The translations under genes were made by a program, and so were the position numbers. From an uncultured Collinsella sp. (GTDB lineage: Bacteria; Actinomycetota; Coriobacteriia; Coriobacteriales; Coriobacteriaceae), in NCBI GenBank assembly GCA_902470065.1, contig CABRFA010000015.1, positions 1-23,342 of the forward strand: a stretch of DNA of 23,342 nt, written 5' to 3'. The notes under the pieces were generated by a model. It made no database searches, had not been told where the DNA came from, and was given only the letters and a program-made list of their open reading frames with translations. Of this stretch, positions 1-10,313 are shown one piece after another. The first letter of the stretch is position 1. Each line of letters begins with the position of its first letter.

Positions 1-321
1 CCTATATTTGCCGAAATTACACTTGACGGCGGGGTACAATAAACCCGCATGCGGATTTCCGTTGCGGGCGCTTCCCATCGCCGGGGCGTGCCCGGGAGCA
101 TCCGGCATGCGGCCTTTGCGGCGCTCGGTCATGTGCAAGACGGGCGGTCGGGCCTGTAGGGCGCATCAGCTGCCCCTCGCCTCGGCATGTCTTCTCTCCA
201 CGCCATGTACCTGCTGCTGAGCCTGCCTGCCAGATGATTGGAAGCAACAGCGTAAATCCCATCACGCCAACATCCCGGCGATCGCCGGGGCCTGTATACC
301 TATATGAGAGGAGAGGGGTAT
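1..321. other. Intergenic leader upstream of nifJ
   Basis: No convincing gene lies in this stretch; short frames on both strands look like chance products of GC-rich sequence. A TACAAT hexamer at 35-40 resembles a -10 box, but no good -35 sits at the right distance. Several GC-rich dyads are present, the clearest being a perfect 16-base palindrome at 274-289, about 20 bases ahead of the nifJ ribosome binding site. I compared the stretch by eye with common riboswitches and small stable RNAs and recognised none. Confidence 0.5.
274..289. promoter_or_regulatory. 16-base perfect palindrome ahead of nifJ
   Basis: CCCGGCGATCGCCGGG is a perfect palindrome ending about 20 bases before the nifJ Shine-Dalgarno sequence. 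It could be a repressor operator or, in RNA, a 6-base-pair stem with a GATC loop close to the start codon. Its role is inferred from position only. Confidence 0.35.
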
Positions 322-3861
<3,540 letters not shown>

Positions 3862-3872
3862 GTCTCCCACCG

Positions 3873-3995
3873 CAGGATCTGAGGGCTGACCTTCGCGGAC
3901 TTCCTCGGACATGAAGGAACCCCCGCTGCGCACTACGTGCGGCGGGGGTTCCTTCGTCCTGCGGAATGTCCGCGAAGGTCAGCCCTCAGATCCTG
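3873..3995 (+). terminator. Very long hairpin after nifJ, terminator or palindromic element
   Basis: The outer arms 3873-3899 and 3969-3995 are a perfect 27-base inverted repeat. Inside them 3913-3926 pairs with 3942-3955 (14 bases, perfect), and 3929-3933 pairs with 3937-3941 around a three-base loop. The stretches between these helices are partly complementary. The whole can fold as one hairpin of about 123 bases starting 11 bases after the nifJ stop. The inner helix alone would be a good terminator core, but no long T run follows. Arms of this length also resemble a small palindromic mobile element. Confidence 0.7.
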
Positions 3996-4066
3996 CTACG
4001 ACTACGTCCTCGGATTGTGGGGCTGCATGAGGGACGTGGTTGTGGGGGCCTTTTGTCCCCGTCGCT

Positions 4067-4089
4067 GTTTCGCGGCGCGGCCGCGAAAC
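4067..4089. terminator. Hairpin between convergent nifJ and ATPase genes
   Basis: GTTTCGCGG at 4067-4075 pairs perfectly with CCGCGAAAC at 4081-4089 across a five-base loop. It sits between two convergent genes and could stop transcription of the - strand ATPase gene, whose stop codon is at 4139. There is no T run on either side, so the terminator call is weak. Confidence 0.35.
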
Positions 4090-4138
4090 CACGCGTTACT
4101 TTGGTTATGGAGGGGGCTTGGTTGTTGGTTCAGATGAT

Positions 4139-5500
4139 CTAGAGAGATATGGGTGCAAATGAGAAATCGTTGTTGGGGTCGTCCTTTTCCATAAACTCAT
4201 CGAGGCAGAATGTCATATAGACTGGAACGTACAGGATCTTGCCCTCTTCGCTAAGGTTTTCGTGGCTCAGCACAACGGCCTCGGGAATCTTGTACTCGCC
4301 CACACTCATCAGGCGATCGAGGGCCGCATGTGCTCGAACTTTCTTGCCCGATTTGACTTCGATTGGGACAACATGTCCTCGGGCGCCTTCGATTACAAAG
4401 TCGACTTCACCGACCTCACGTGTTTGGTAGTACCACGTATCTGCTCCGAGGGCAACAAGCTCCTGCGCGACCACGTTTTCATAGAGACCGCCGAGGTTGG
4501 GGGTTTTCATATCTAGATATACAGCGCGTGCCGTGCTACCGGGATATCGCGATGCGAGCATTCCTGTATCGGACTCGTATAGTTTGAAGGCGGCTGCCTT
4601 CTCTGTCCTCTTAAGAGGACTCCGGGCCTCCGTCACCTGGGGGACCATCAATCCAACGCCTGCGTTCACCAGCCATAGGAAATCCTGCTCGTATTTTTGA
4701 AGACGAGCTCCCTCGCCTAGAGACGAGACGATAAAGCGATGGGACTCCGCCTCAAGCTGAACGGGAATTTGCTCGAAAATGGAGCGAACGTTAAACGCTC
4801 GAGTCGATGCATATTTAGAGATATCGCTTTTGTACTGATCGACTAGCTGAATTTGAAGCTCACGCGTTCTCACGAGCGAATAGCCCGAATCGATATAGTT
4901 CTGAACGACCTCTGGCATGCCGCCGCAAACGATATAGGCTCTAAAGTTTTTGAGCATCGCCTCATGAATATAGTTTTCGACGGGACGTCTCTCGACAAGG
5001 CAGCTGCGAATGTCTGCAAGCACATTCTCGCTGATGCTGTTTGCCCAACAGAACTCTTCAAAATCCATCGGTCGCATAACAATGTGCTCGACATACCCCA
5101 CCGGAAAAGAAGAGATCCCCTTAAACTCAGTCCCAAGCATAGACCCCGAGAAGACATAGCTAAAGCGTCCGTCCTCGACCAGCGCCTTCATAAGTGTAAC
5201 GATCTGCGGATACTCCTGAATCTCATCGACGAAGATAAGCGTGTCTCCTTCAACAAGCGGTGCATCCGCAAGAAGGGCCACACGGTTGATGAAGTCAATG
5301 GAGTTCTTAGCGCCAACAAGTACGTCTCTTGCCTCGGCATCGAGTAGCAGATTGACCTCATAATACGAAGCGTAGTTGCTCTTTCCAAACGCGCGAATTG
5401 CATAGCTCTTGCCAATCTGACGCGCGCCAGTAACAAGCAACGCTTTATTGGATTTGTTCTTCCAGCTCAAAAGCCTGTCAGTGACCTTACGGCGTAGCAT
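4139..5500 (-). CDS. AAA+ family ATPase with C-terminal DUF4143 domain
   Basis: This 453-residue protein has a Walker A motif GARQIGKS at residues 25-32 and a Walker B core LIFVDEIQ around 88-95, the layout of the AAA_14/DUF4143 ATPases. The C-terminal part has an acidic, lysine-containing block (Glu341, Glu365 and Asp367 in REVGEVDF, Glu381 and Lys383 in IEVKSGKK) that resembles a PD-(D/E)XK nuclease-like fold. The family is common in archaea and gut bacteria, often as isolated copies; its cellular job is not settled. The start is supported by GAGGAG ahead of the ATG. The DNA is visibly richer in A and T than nifJ or arcC, which suggests acquisition by transfer. It is transcribed alone, convergent with nifJ, and a 34-base tandem repeat abuts its ribosome binding site. 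Confidence 0.85.
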   Translation of the reverse strand: MLRRKVTDRLLSWKNKSNKALLVTGARQIGKSYAIRAFGKSNYASYYEVNLLLDAEARDVLVGAKNSIDFINRVALLADAPLVEGDTLIFVDEIQEYPQIVTLMKALVEDGRFSYVFSGSMLGTEFKGISSFPVGYVEHIVMRPMDFEEFCWANSISENVLADIRSCLVERRPVENYIHEAMLKNFRAYIVCGGMPEVVQNYIDSGYSLVRTRELQIQLVDQYKSDISKYASTRAFNVRSIFEQIPVQLEAESHRFIVSSLGEGARLQKYEQDFLWLVNAGVGLMVPQVTEARSPLKRTEKAAAFKLYESDTGMLASRYPGSTARAVYLDMKTPNLGGLYENVVAQELVALGADTWYYQTREVGEVDFVIEGARGHVVPIEVKSGKKVRAHAALDRLMSVGEYKIPEAVVLSHENLSEEGKILYVPVYMTFCLDEFMEKDDPNNDFSFAPISL

Positions 5501-5516
5501 TAAAACTCCTCAATGA

Positions 5517-5635
5517 CAAAAATTGGCAAATAGATTTGACCCTAATCATACAAAAATTGGCAAATAGATTTGACCCTAATCATACAAAAATTGGCAAATA
5601 GATTTGACCCAAATCATACAAAAATTGGCAAATAG
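5517..5635. repeat. 34-base direct tandem repeat, 3.5 copies
   Basis: Units lie at 5517-5550, 5551-5584 and 5585-5618, followed by a half unit at 5619-5635. The first two are identical and the third differs by one base. Each unit junction contains CAAATAGATTTG, a small dyad with five-base arms, and on the - strand each full unit carries TATGAT, a good -10-like hexamer. The array begins directly upstream of the ribosome binding site of the ATPase gene, so it must overlap its promoter. It could be a set of repressor sites spaced by about three helical turns, or a slippage-prone repeat. Confidence 0.85.
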
Positions 5636-5868
5636 CAAAGCTCGCTTAGGCCTCAAAGCCAGCGAGCCAGCACGGTACTTTGCGAAAAGGCTGGCGGCGC
5701 CGTTGTTGAGGGTGGCCAGGTTGGCAGTGGCGCCGTTAGCGTTCTCGGCTGCTTGGGCGCGCAGGAGCGAAAGGGCGTCGGCAGCGTTCATGCAGAAGCC
5801 GACGGTAAAGTTCCATACTGCGAACTCGCAGTCGCTTGCCGCGGGGTGAAGCGCGATCGGCTATCCCT
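5636..5868 (-). pseudogene. Possible gene remnant (unidentified)
   Basis: Read on the - strand from just after an in-frame TAG near 5868, this block stays open for about 75 codons with the GC-rich codon use of local genes. It gives a plausible helical sequence containing CEFAVWNFTVGFCMNAADAL and then LLRAQAAENANGATANLATL. It has no upstream start region and runs straight into the tandem repeat, which truncates it. I could not recognise a family. A chance open frame in GC-rich DNA is a fair alternative. Confidence 0.25.
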
Positions 5869-6226
5869 TATGTTGGATGAAAAGCCCCATGTTTTTGCAG
5901 GGATGCATACTCGTCAAATTAATGTATAGAATCGCGTATAGTGCGAGTAAGATATTGCGCTGTCCGTTTTGTGTTTAGCAAAGATATAGTTTGCATAATC
6001 TGGTCTAATCCCTGCTCTATTTAAATAAAGTTGCACGTAAATGGCGTAGATATACCTGAACTGGGCTTCTTTACGCTGAGCGGGTAAAATCGACCGTTCG
6101 CCGCTTAGGTATTTTCAAAATGAATAAAATGAGCGATAAAGAGAATATAAACCCTAATAAACTCGCGTATCGCACGGACGCGGGTTATTAATGGGTTGTA
6201 GGCCTTTTACAGAAAGGATTCCAGCA

Positions 6227-7189
6227 ATGTCTAAGCCTCTTGGCAAGCCCGATCGTATTGTCGTCGCCCTTGGCGGCAACGCCCTCGGCAACAACCCCGT
6301 CGAGCAGATTGAGGCCGTGAGCAACACCGCCCACGCTCTCCTCGGTCTCATCGAGCAGGGCAACGAGATCATCATCACCCACGGCAACGGCCCGCAGGTC
6401 GGCATGATCCAGAACGCCTTCGCCGCCGCCCACGACGCCATCGGCACCCCCGAGATGCCGCTGCCCGAGTGCGGCGCCATGTCCCAGGGCTACATCGGCT
6501 ATCACCTGCAGCAGGGCATCGGCCGCGAGATGCACAAGCGCTACAAGCGTTGGCACGCCGCCACCGTCGTCACCCAGATCGAGTGCGATCCCGACGATCC
6601 CGCGTTCAAGAACCCGACCAAGCCGATCGGCCCCTTCTACACCGAGGAGCAGGCCAAGGAGTTCATGGCCGAGGATCCCTCCAAGGTCTTCGTCGAGGAT
6701 TCCGGCCGCGGCTGGCGTCGCGTCGTCGCCTCCCCCGATCCCAAGAAGATCGTCGAGGCCGACTCCATCCTCAACCTGCTCGACAACGAGTTCATCGTCA
6801 TCGCCTGCGGTGGCGGCGGCATCCCCGTCGTCCGCGACTACGAGAACAAGGGCTGCTACAAGGGCGTTCCCGCCGTCATCGACAAGGACCTGGGCGGCGA
6901 GCTGCTGGCCGAGGACTGCGACGCCGACGTCCTGTTCCTGCTGACCGCCGTCGAGCACGTCGCCATCAACTTTGGCAAGCCCAACCAGGAGGAGCTCGAG
7001 GACCTCACCGCCGACGAGGCCGAGCGCCTGGCCGACGAGGGTCAGTTCGGCAAGGGTTCCATGGAGCCCAAGGTCCGCGCCGCCATCAAGTTCGCCCGCT
7101 CCCGCAAGGGCCGCACCTGCATCATCGGCGCCCTGGACAAGGCCGCCGAGACCATGGCCGGCCTCTCCGGTACCCGCATCCACGAGTAG
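6227..7189 (+). CDS. arcC: Carbamate kinase
   Basis: This cytoplasmic enzyme transfers the phosphate of carbamoyl phosphate to ADP, giving ATP, ammonia and CO2; it is the energy-yielding last step of arginine-type and related carbamoyl fermentations. The 320-residue protein has the family length and motifs of the amino acid kinase fold: VALGGNAL (13-20), THGNGPQVG (51-59), the KPIGPFY segment (132-138), CGGGGIPVV (194-202) and VIDKDLGGE (217-225). The start at 6227 has AGAAAGG nine bases ahead; an in-frame ATG at 6191 has no comparable site and adds residues unlike the family. It stands alone on the + strand with its own terminator, while the carbamoyltransferase and deiminase genes it probably serves lie about 10-14 kb to the right on the other strand. 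Confidence 0.96.
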   Translation: MSKPLGKPDRIVVALGGNALGNNPVEQIEAVSNTAHALLGLIEQGNEIIITHGNGPQVGMIQNAFAAAHDAIGTPEMPLPECGAMSQGYIGYHLQQGIGREMHKRYKRWHAATVVTQIECDPDDPAFKNPTKPIGPFYTEEQAKEFMAEDPSKVFVEDSGRGWRRVVASPDPKKIVEADSILNLLDNEFIVIACGGGGIPVVRDYENKGCYKGVPAVIDKDLGGELLAEDCDADVLFLLTAVEHVAINFGKPNQEELEDLTADEAERLADEGQFGKGSMEPKVRAAIKFARSRKGRTCIIGALDKAAETMAGLSGTRIHE

Positions 7190-7211
7190 CCCCTACTCCG
7201 TTGCCTCTCCC

Positions 7212-7235
7212 GTGGGCGCCAGGCAAAGCGCCCAC
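7212..7235. other. Hairpin after arcC stop
   Basis: GTGGGCGC at 7212-7219 pairs perfectly with GCGCCCAC at 7228-7235 across an eight-base loop. It has no T run and lies between the arcC stop and the better terminator, so it may protect the mRNA 3' end or slow polymerase. Confidence 0.4.
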
Positions 7236-7254
7236 AAACTAGCCTCTCTTCATG

Positions 7255-7287
7255 AGCCCCGCGGTCCGCTCCGACTGCGGGGCTTTT
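7255..7287 (+). terminator. Intrinsic terminator of arcC
   Basis: GCCCCGCGGTC (7256-7266) pairs with GACTGCGGGGC (7273-7283), with one G-U pair and a six-base loop, followed by TTTT. It is very similar to the terminator after the 6-phospho-beta-glucosidase gene. Confidence 0.85.
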
Positions 7288-7298
7288 GCTATTCACCT

Positions 7299-7459
7299 AG
7301 TCATTGGGGACAAACCCGGCACTTGGGGACGGTCCTTTCCTGCCGGCAGCTTGGGACAGTCCTTAATAGTCATTGGGGACGTTCTTAAACGACTAGCCAA
7401 ACAAGAACGTTCCCAACGACTACTCATTTAAGTCTGTCCCCAATGACTGCCCAATGGCT
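7299..7459. repeat. Composite dispersed repeat, copy 1
   Basis: The left end 7312-7366 matches 13212-13266 over 55 bases with one mismatch, and the right end 7417-7459 matches 13532-13574 over 43 bases with three mismatches. The core differs between copies. In this copy the core is a 19-base inverted repeat with two mismatches (7368-7386 with 7403-7421). The outer flanks 7299-7312 and 7435-7448 are a perfect 14-base inverted pair. GGGGAC/GTCCCC motifs recur throughout. This is the build of an extragenic palindromic (REP or BIME-like) element, and it sits just after a terminator. Confidence 0.8.
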
Positions 7460-7622
7460 GGGAAGGCGCATCCCACACCGACGCATTGCCTTCGGGCCCT
7501 CTCCCCAGGCCCTCCATAGCTCAGCTGGACTCCCCGCAACCTGTTCCGAGTTGGCGGAACGAGCGCGACGTGGAGTGTCATTCTTTACCGCGTTAGACTA
7601 GACGCAGGGAAAGGAGGAGGAC

Positions 7623-9518
7623 ATGGATGCTCGCGTCAAGCAGCTTGTAAATATGATCGAGGACGCTCAGCCTGTCGCTGTCGCGGTACTTGCCAAGCGT
7701 CTCGAGGTAAGCGAGCGCGCCGTGAGAAACTATATCCATCGCGCAAACGACAACCTTGCAGGGGTTGCACGCATCGTTGGCAGCAAGGGGCAGTATCGTA
7801 TCGATGTTGCACGTGCAGATGAGCTTGCTCGCTTGCTAGACGGTGCGGCTCTGGCCCATCCGGGCATTCCTGATACGCGCGACGGCCGTGTGTCCTTCCT
7901 TCTTAACGACCTCCTCATGCGGTCCCAGTGGGTGACGATTGAGGAGTATGCGGATTTACTCTACGTTTCGGCGCGAACTCTGTCCAATGACATGCGTCTG
8001 GTAGAGCAGAAACTCGCCCAATTTGACTTAACGCTCGAAAAGCGCCCACGCTACGGAATCCGCGTTGCGGGCGGGGAGTCGCAGCGGCGCCTGTGCCTGG
8101 CCTCGCTGGTGAGGCCCGTGTTGCCCGACACCGACGATGCAAAGCTCGCCGAGCGCCTGCGGGCCATCGCCGCATGTGTGGACGATGCTCTGACGGCCTC
8201 GCCCGTCACGGTGAGCTCGCTGGCATCCCGCAATCTCATCATGCATCTTTACATTGCTCTTGGCCGCATCGAGCAGGGCTGCTATGTCCCAGCTGCAGAA
8301 TCGGACGTTCAAAAACTGGAGGGAACGCGCGAATACGCCGCGGCTTTCCAGATTGCCGCAAACATCAAGGATGCCCTGGGCGTGAGCATGCCCCGAGAAG
8401 AGGTTGCCTTTATCGCAATCCATTTGCTCGGCAGGGGCACGGGCGTGCCCGAGAAGGGCTCTGCCGTTATCTCGGACGAGATGTGGGAGATTGCTTCCGA
8501 GATGGTACGTGCGGTCAACGATGAGTTTAGGTTTGACTTTAGCGGCGATCTTGAACTTCGCATGAACCTTGCTCGGCATATCGGCCCTCTGGGCTATCGC
8601 CTTGAATATCACATGCATATGGATAACCCCATGCTGTCCGATATCAAGACGAGGTTTCCGTTGGCCTATTCGATGGCAGCTGGCACCTCGCAGGTACTCG
8701 AGCGTCATTTTGGCAGCCAGCCCTCTGATGAAGAGCTCGGCTACATCGCCATGGCATTTGCCCTGGCCCTCGAGCAGCAAGCCGACCAGCCGCGTCGCAA
8801 ACGCATCCTGATCGTGTGCGCCTCGGGAGCGGGAAGCGCCCGTATGCTCGAGCACCAGTACCGCAAGCAGTTTGGCATGTATATCGATTCGATTGAGACA
8901 TGCGATGTCGCCCGCGTGGGAACGTTCGATTTTTCGCATATCGACTACGTGTTCACAACGGTGCCGCTCAACGTCAAGTTGCCCGTGCCCGTCCGCGAGG
9001 CCGATTTCTTCTTGGAGACGAGCGATGTCAACGCTATCCGCAAGGTGCTGAGCGACGACACTGCGCAATCGGACTCCGTGAGCTCTTTCTTTAGCCGTGC
9101 CCTGTTCTTCAACCGCGTTGAGGCGCCGTCGAAGCAGGCCGTTCTCCGATATCTCTCCGAGCGCGCCGTCGAGAGCGGCCGTGTCGATGCCCAGTTTGCC
9201 CAAGAGGTCGCCGAGCGCGAGAGCGCGAGCGCCACCTCGTTTGGCAATGGGGTAGCCATGCCCCATGGGATGCATCCCTTGAGCGCCGAGGCCTTTGTTA
9301 CCGTAGGCCTGCTCGAACATCCCATTCTTTGGGACGAATACGGCCATGAGGTCGATATCGTCTTTATGGTGTCGTTTGCCCGGTCGGGCGGCGATGAGGC
9401 GCGGATCTTGAGCTCACTGCTCGCCGAGATCTTTATGGACCGCCAGGGGGTCGAGCGCCTACGCGAGCGCCGGTCCTGGCATGAGCTGATGGCGCTTGTG
9501 CAAGCGCATACGGCTTAA
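7623..9518 (+). CDS. PRD-domain transcriptional regulator with PTS EIIB- and EIIA-like domains (LicR/BglG type)
   Basis: This regulator likely activates the PTS genes that follow when their sugar is present, its activity being set by PTS phosphorylation. In the 631 residues I see a DeoR/HTH-11 type helix-turn-helix (about 1-60), a second HTH-like segment (about 90-150), PRD1 (about 185-290, His208 and His267), PRD2 (about 295-390, His319), an EIIB-like domain with the phosphocysteine motif IVCASGAGS (Cys399), and a fructose-type EIIA domain (about 490-631, His548 in AMPHG). In PRD2 the second conserved histidine, expected in a YIALH-type motif, is Ala378 (GYIAMAF). The start has a strong AGGAGG. 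The order matches DNA-binding activators such as LicR and MtlR rather than short RNA-binding antiterminators. Confidence 0.92.
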   Translation: MDARVKQLVNMIEDAQPVAVAVLAKRLEVSERAVRNYIHRANDNLAGVARIVGSKGQYRIDVARADELARLLDGAALAHPGIPDTRDGRVSFLLNDLLMRSQWVTIEEYADLLYVSARTLSNDMRLVEQKLAQFDLTLEKRPRYGIRVAGGESQRRLCLASLVRPVLPDTDDAKLAERLRAIAACVDDALTASPVTVSSLASRNLIMHLYIALGRIEQGCYVPAAESDVQKLEGTREYAAAFQIAANIKDALGVSMPREEVAFIAIHLLGRGTGVPEKGSAVISDEMWEIASEMVRAVNDEFRFDFSGDLELRMNLARHIGPLGYRLEYHMHMDNPMLSDIKTRFPLAYSMAAGTSQVLERHFGSQPSDEELGYIAMAFALALEQQADQPRRKRILIVCASGAGSARMLEHQYRKQFGMYIDSIETCDVARVGTFDFSHIDYVFTTVPLNVKLPVPVREADFFLETSDVNAIRKVLSDDTAQSDSVSSFFSRALFFNRVEAPSKQAVLRYLSERAVESGRVDAQFAQEVAERESASATSFGNGVAMPHGMHPLSAEAFVTVGLLEHPILWDEYGHEVDIVFMVSFARSGGDEARILSSLLAEIFMDRQGVERLRERRSWHELMALVQAHTA

Positions 9519-9549
9519 GACTTCTTTTGTCGATGACCCTGTCAGTCTA

Positions 9550-9576
9550 CCTGCAATAAACCTCGAGGATTGCGGG
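9550..9576. promoter_or_regulatory. Stem-loop between regulator and EIIA genes
   Basis: CCTGCAAT (9550-9557) pairs with ATTGCGGG (9569-9576) with one G-U pair, and the loop contains the palindrome CCTCGAGG (9561-9568). It lies in the 119-base gap between the regulator and EIIA genes, where an operator or mRNA processing site could be. Role inferred from position only. Confidence 0.35.
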
Positions 9577-9637
9577 CGGGAGATAGGCGTTTCGAATATT
9601 CAAGTACAAACCAAACATCACGGGAGAGGAGACCGTT

Positions 9638-9964
9638 ATGGACGATCAGGGAACCGAGATGGTTTCGTTTCAGCTGGTCGCTGCAGCGGGAGAGGCACGC
9701 AGCCTTGCCTTCGAAGCCCTTGAAAAGGCAAAGGCGGGGGATTTTGACGCCGCCGCCAAACTCATGAAGCAGTCAAAGGATGCGGGAATCAAGGCTCACC
9801 ACATCCAAACGCAGCTGCTTTCGACTGAGGCAGCGGGCGAGCATCTGTCGGTGGATGTGTTGCTGGTCCATGCTCAGGACCACCTCATGTGCTCCATGCT
9901 TGCTCAGGAGCTCGTGCAGGAGCTGATCTGCCTGTATGAGCGCACTGCAACCAAGAACGCCTAG
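9638..9964 (+). CDS. PTS lactose/cellobiose family EIIA component
   Basis: This soluble phosphocarrier receives phosphate from HPr and hands it to the EIIB encoded next door. At 108 residues it has the usual length of LacF/ChbA-type EIIA, a small three-helix protein that forms a trimer in the family. The active-site signature VHAQDHLM is present with His78 as the expected phosphorylation site and Asp81 as the residue that binds metal in the family. The start is backed by GGAGAGGAG. It is the first structural gene after the regulator, in a compact set with EIIB, EIIC and the phospho-glucosidase. Sugar specificity cannot be read from this protein; a beta-glucoside is inferred from the neighbours. 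Confidence 0.93.
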   Translation: MDDQGTEMVSFQLVAAAGEARSLAFEALEKAKAGDFDAAAKLMKQSKDAGIKAHHIQTQLLSTEAAGEHLSVDVLLVHAQDHLMCSMLAQELVQELICLYERTATKNA

Positions 9965-10010
9965 CGGCGTGCGGTGACTATCCAACCAATCAATGCGAAG
10001 GGAATCCCTT

Positions 10011-10304
10011 ATGAAGATCCTTCTTGTTTGCGCAGCTGGTCTGTCTACAAGCATTCTGATGAAGAAACTCGAGAAATATGCGGAGCAAAACGGCATCGAG
10101 CTCGATATCGATGCGGTGGGTATCGGCGAGTATCAGGAGACGTGCGCCAATTATGACGTGCTGCTCTTGGGGCCGCAGGTGTCCTACCAGCTCAACACCG
10201 TCAAGCAGGGGAGCGGTAAGCCGACCGCGGTCATCCCCGCACAGGACTACGGCATGGGCAACGCCGCCAACGTGCTGGCACTCGCCCAGTCGCTGTTGGG
10301 TTAG
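10011..10304 (+). CDS. PTS lactose/cellobiose family EIIB component
   Basis: This cytoplasmic subunit takes phosphate from EIIA onto a cysteine and transfers it to the sugar during uptake. The 97-residue protein opens with MKILLVCAAGLSTSILM, the family's phosphocysteine loop, with Cys7 as the phosphorylated residue; GPQV (near residue 54) is another conserved feature. I start at ATG 10011, where GAAGGGAA lies ahead and the first strand runs straight into the cysteine; the in-frame ATG at 9993 would add six unconserved residues. Its stop codon overlaps the AGGAGG of the EIIC gene, so the two are probably translationally coupled. Confidence 0.94.
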   Translation: MKILLVCAAGLSTSILMKKLEKYAEQNGIELDIDAVGIGEYQETCANYDVLLLGPQVSYQLNTVKQGSGKPTAVIPAQDYGMGNAANVLALAQSLLG

Positions 10305-10313
10305 GAGGCAACC

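Larger units (their letters stand above)
5501..6226. other. Long spacer between ATPase gene and arcC
   Basis: This stretch of about 725 bases carries no intact gene. From left to right it holds a 34-base tandem repeat (5517-5635), a GC-rich block that reads like a broken gene on the - strand (about 5636-5868), and an AT-rich block (about 5870-6210) that should contain the arcC promoter. In the AT-rich block TCGCGTAT occurs twice, near 5932 and 6163. A TTTTCA (6113-6118) and GATAAA (6136-6141) pair 17 bases apart could be a weak promoter. Confidence 0.5.
7190..7622. other. Gene-free spacer between arcC and the PTS regulator
   Basis: The spacer holds a hairpin (7212-7235), the arcC terminator (7255-7287), a composite dispersed repeat (7299-7459) and a GGGAAGGCGCATCCC module near 7460. 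A small stem lies at 7543-7560 (GTTCCG/CGGAAC). The ribosome binding site of the regulator gene is at its right end. No clear promoter pair for the regulator was seen. Confidence 0.5.

Noticed and set aside
7511..7575. tRNA-like words (TAGCTCAGCTGG at 7517-7528)
   Set aside because: The words resemble a tRNA D arm, but no anticodon arm, T arm (GTTCRA) or matching acceptor stem follows at the right distances. At most it is a fragment.
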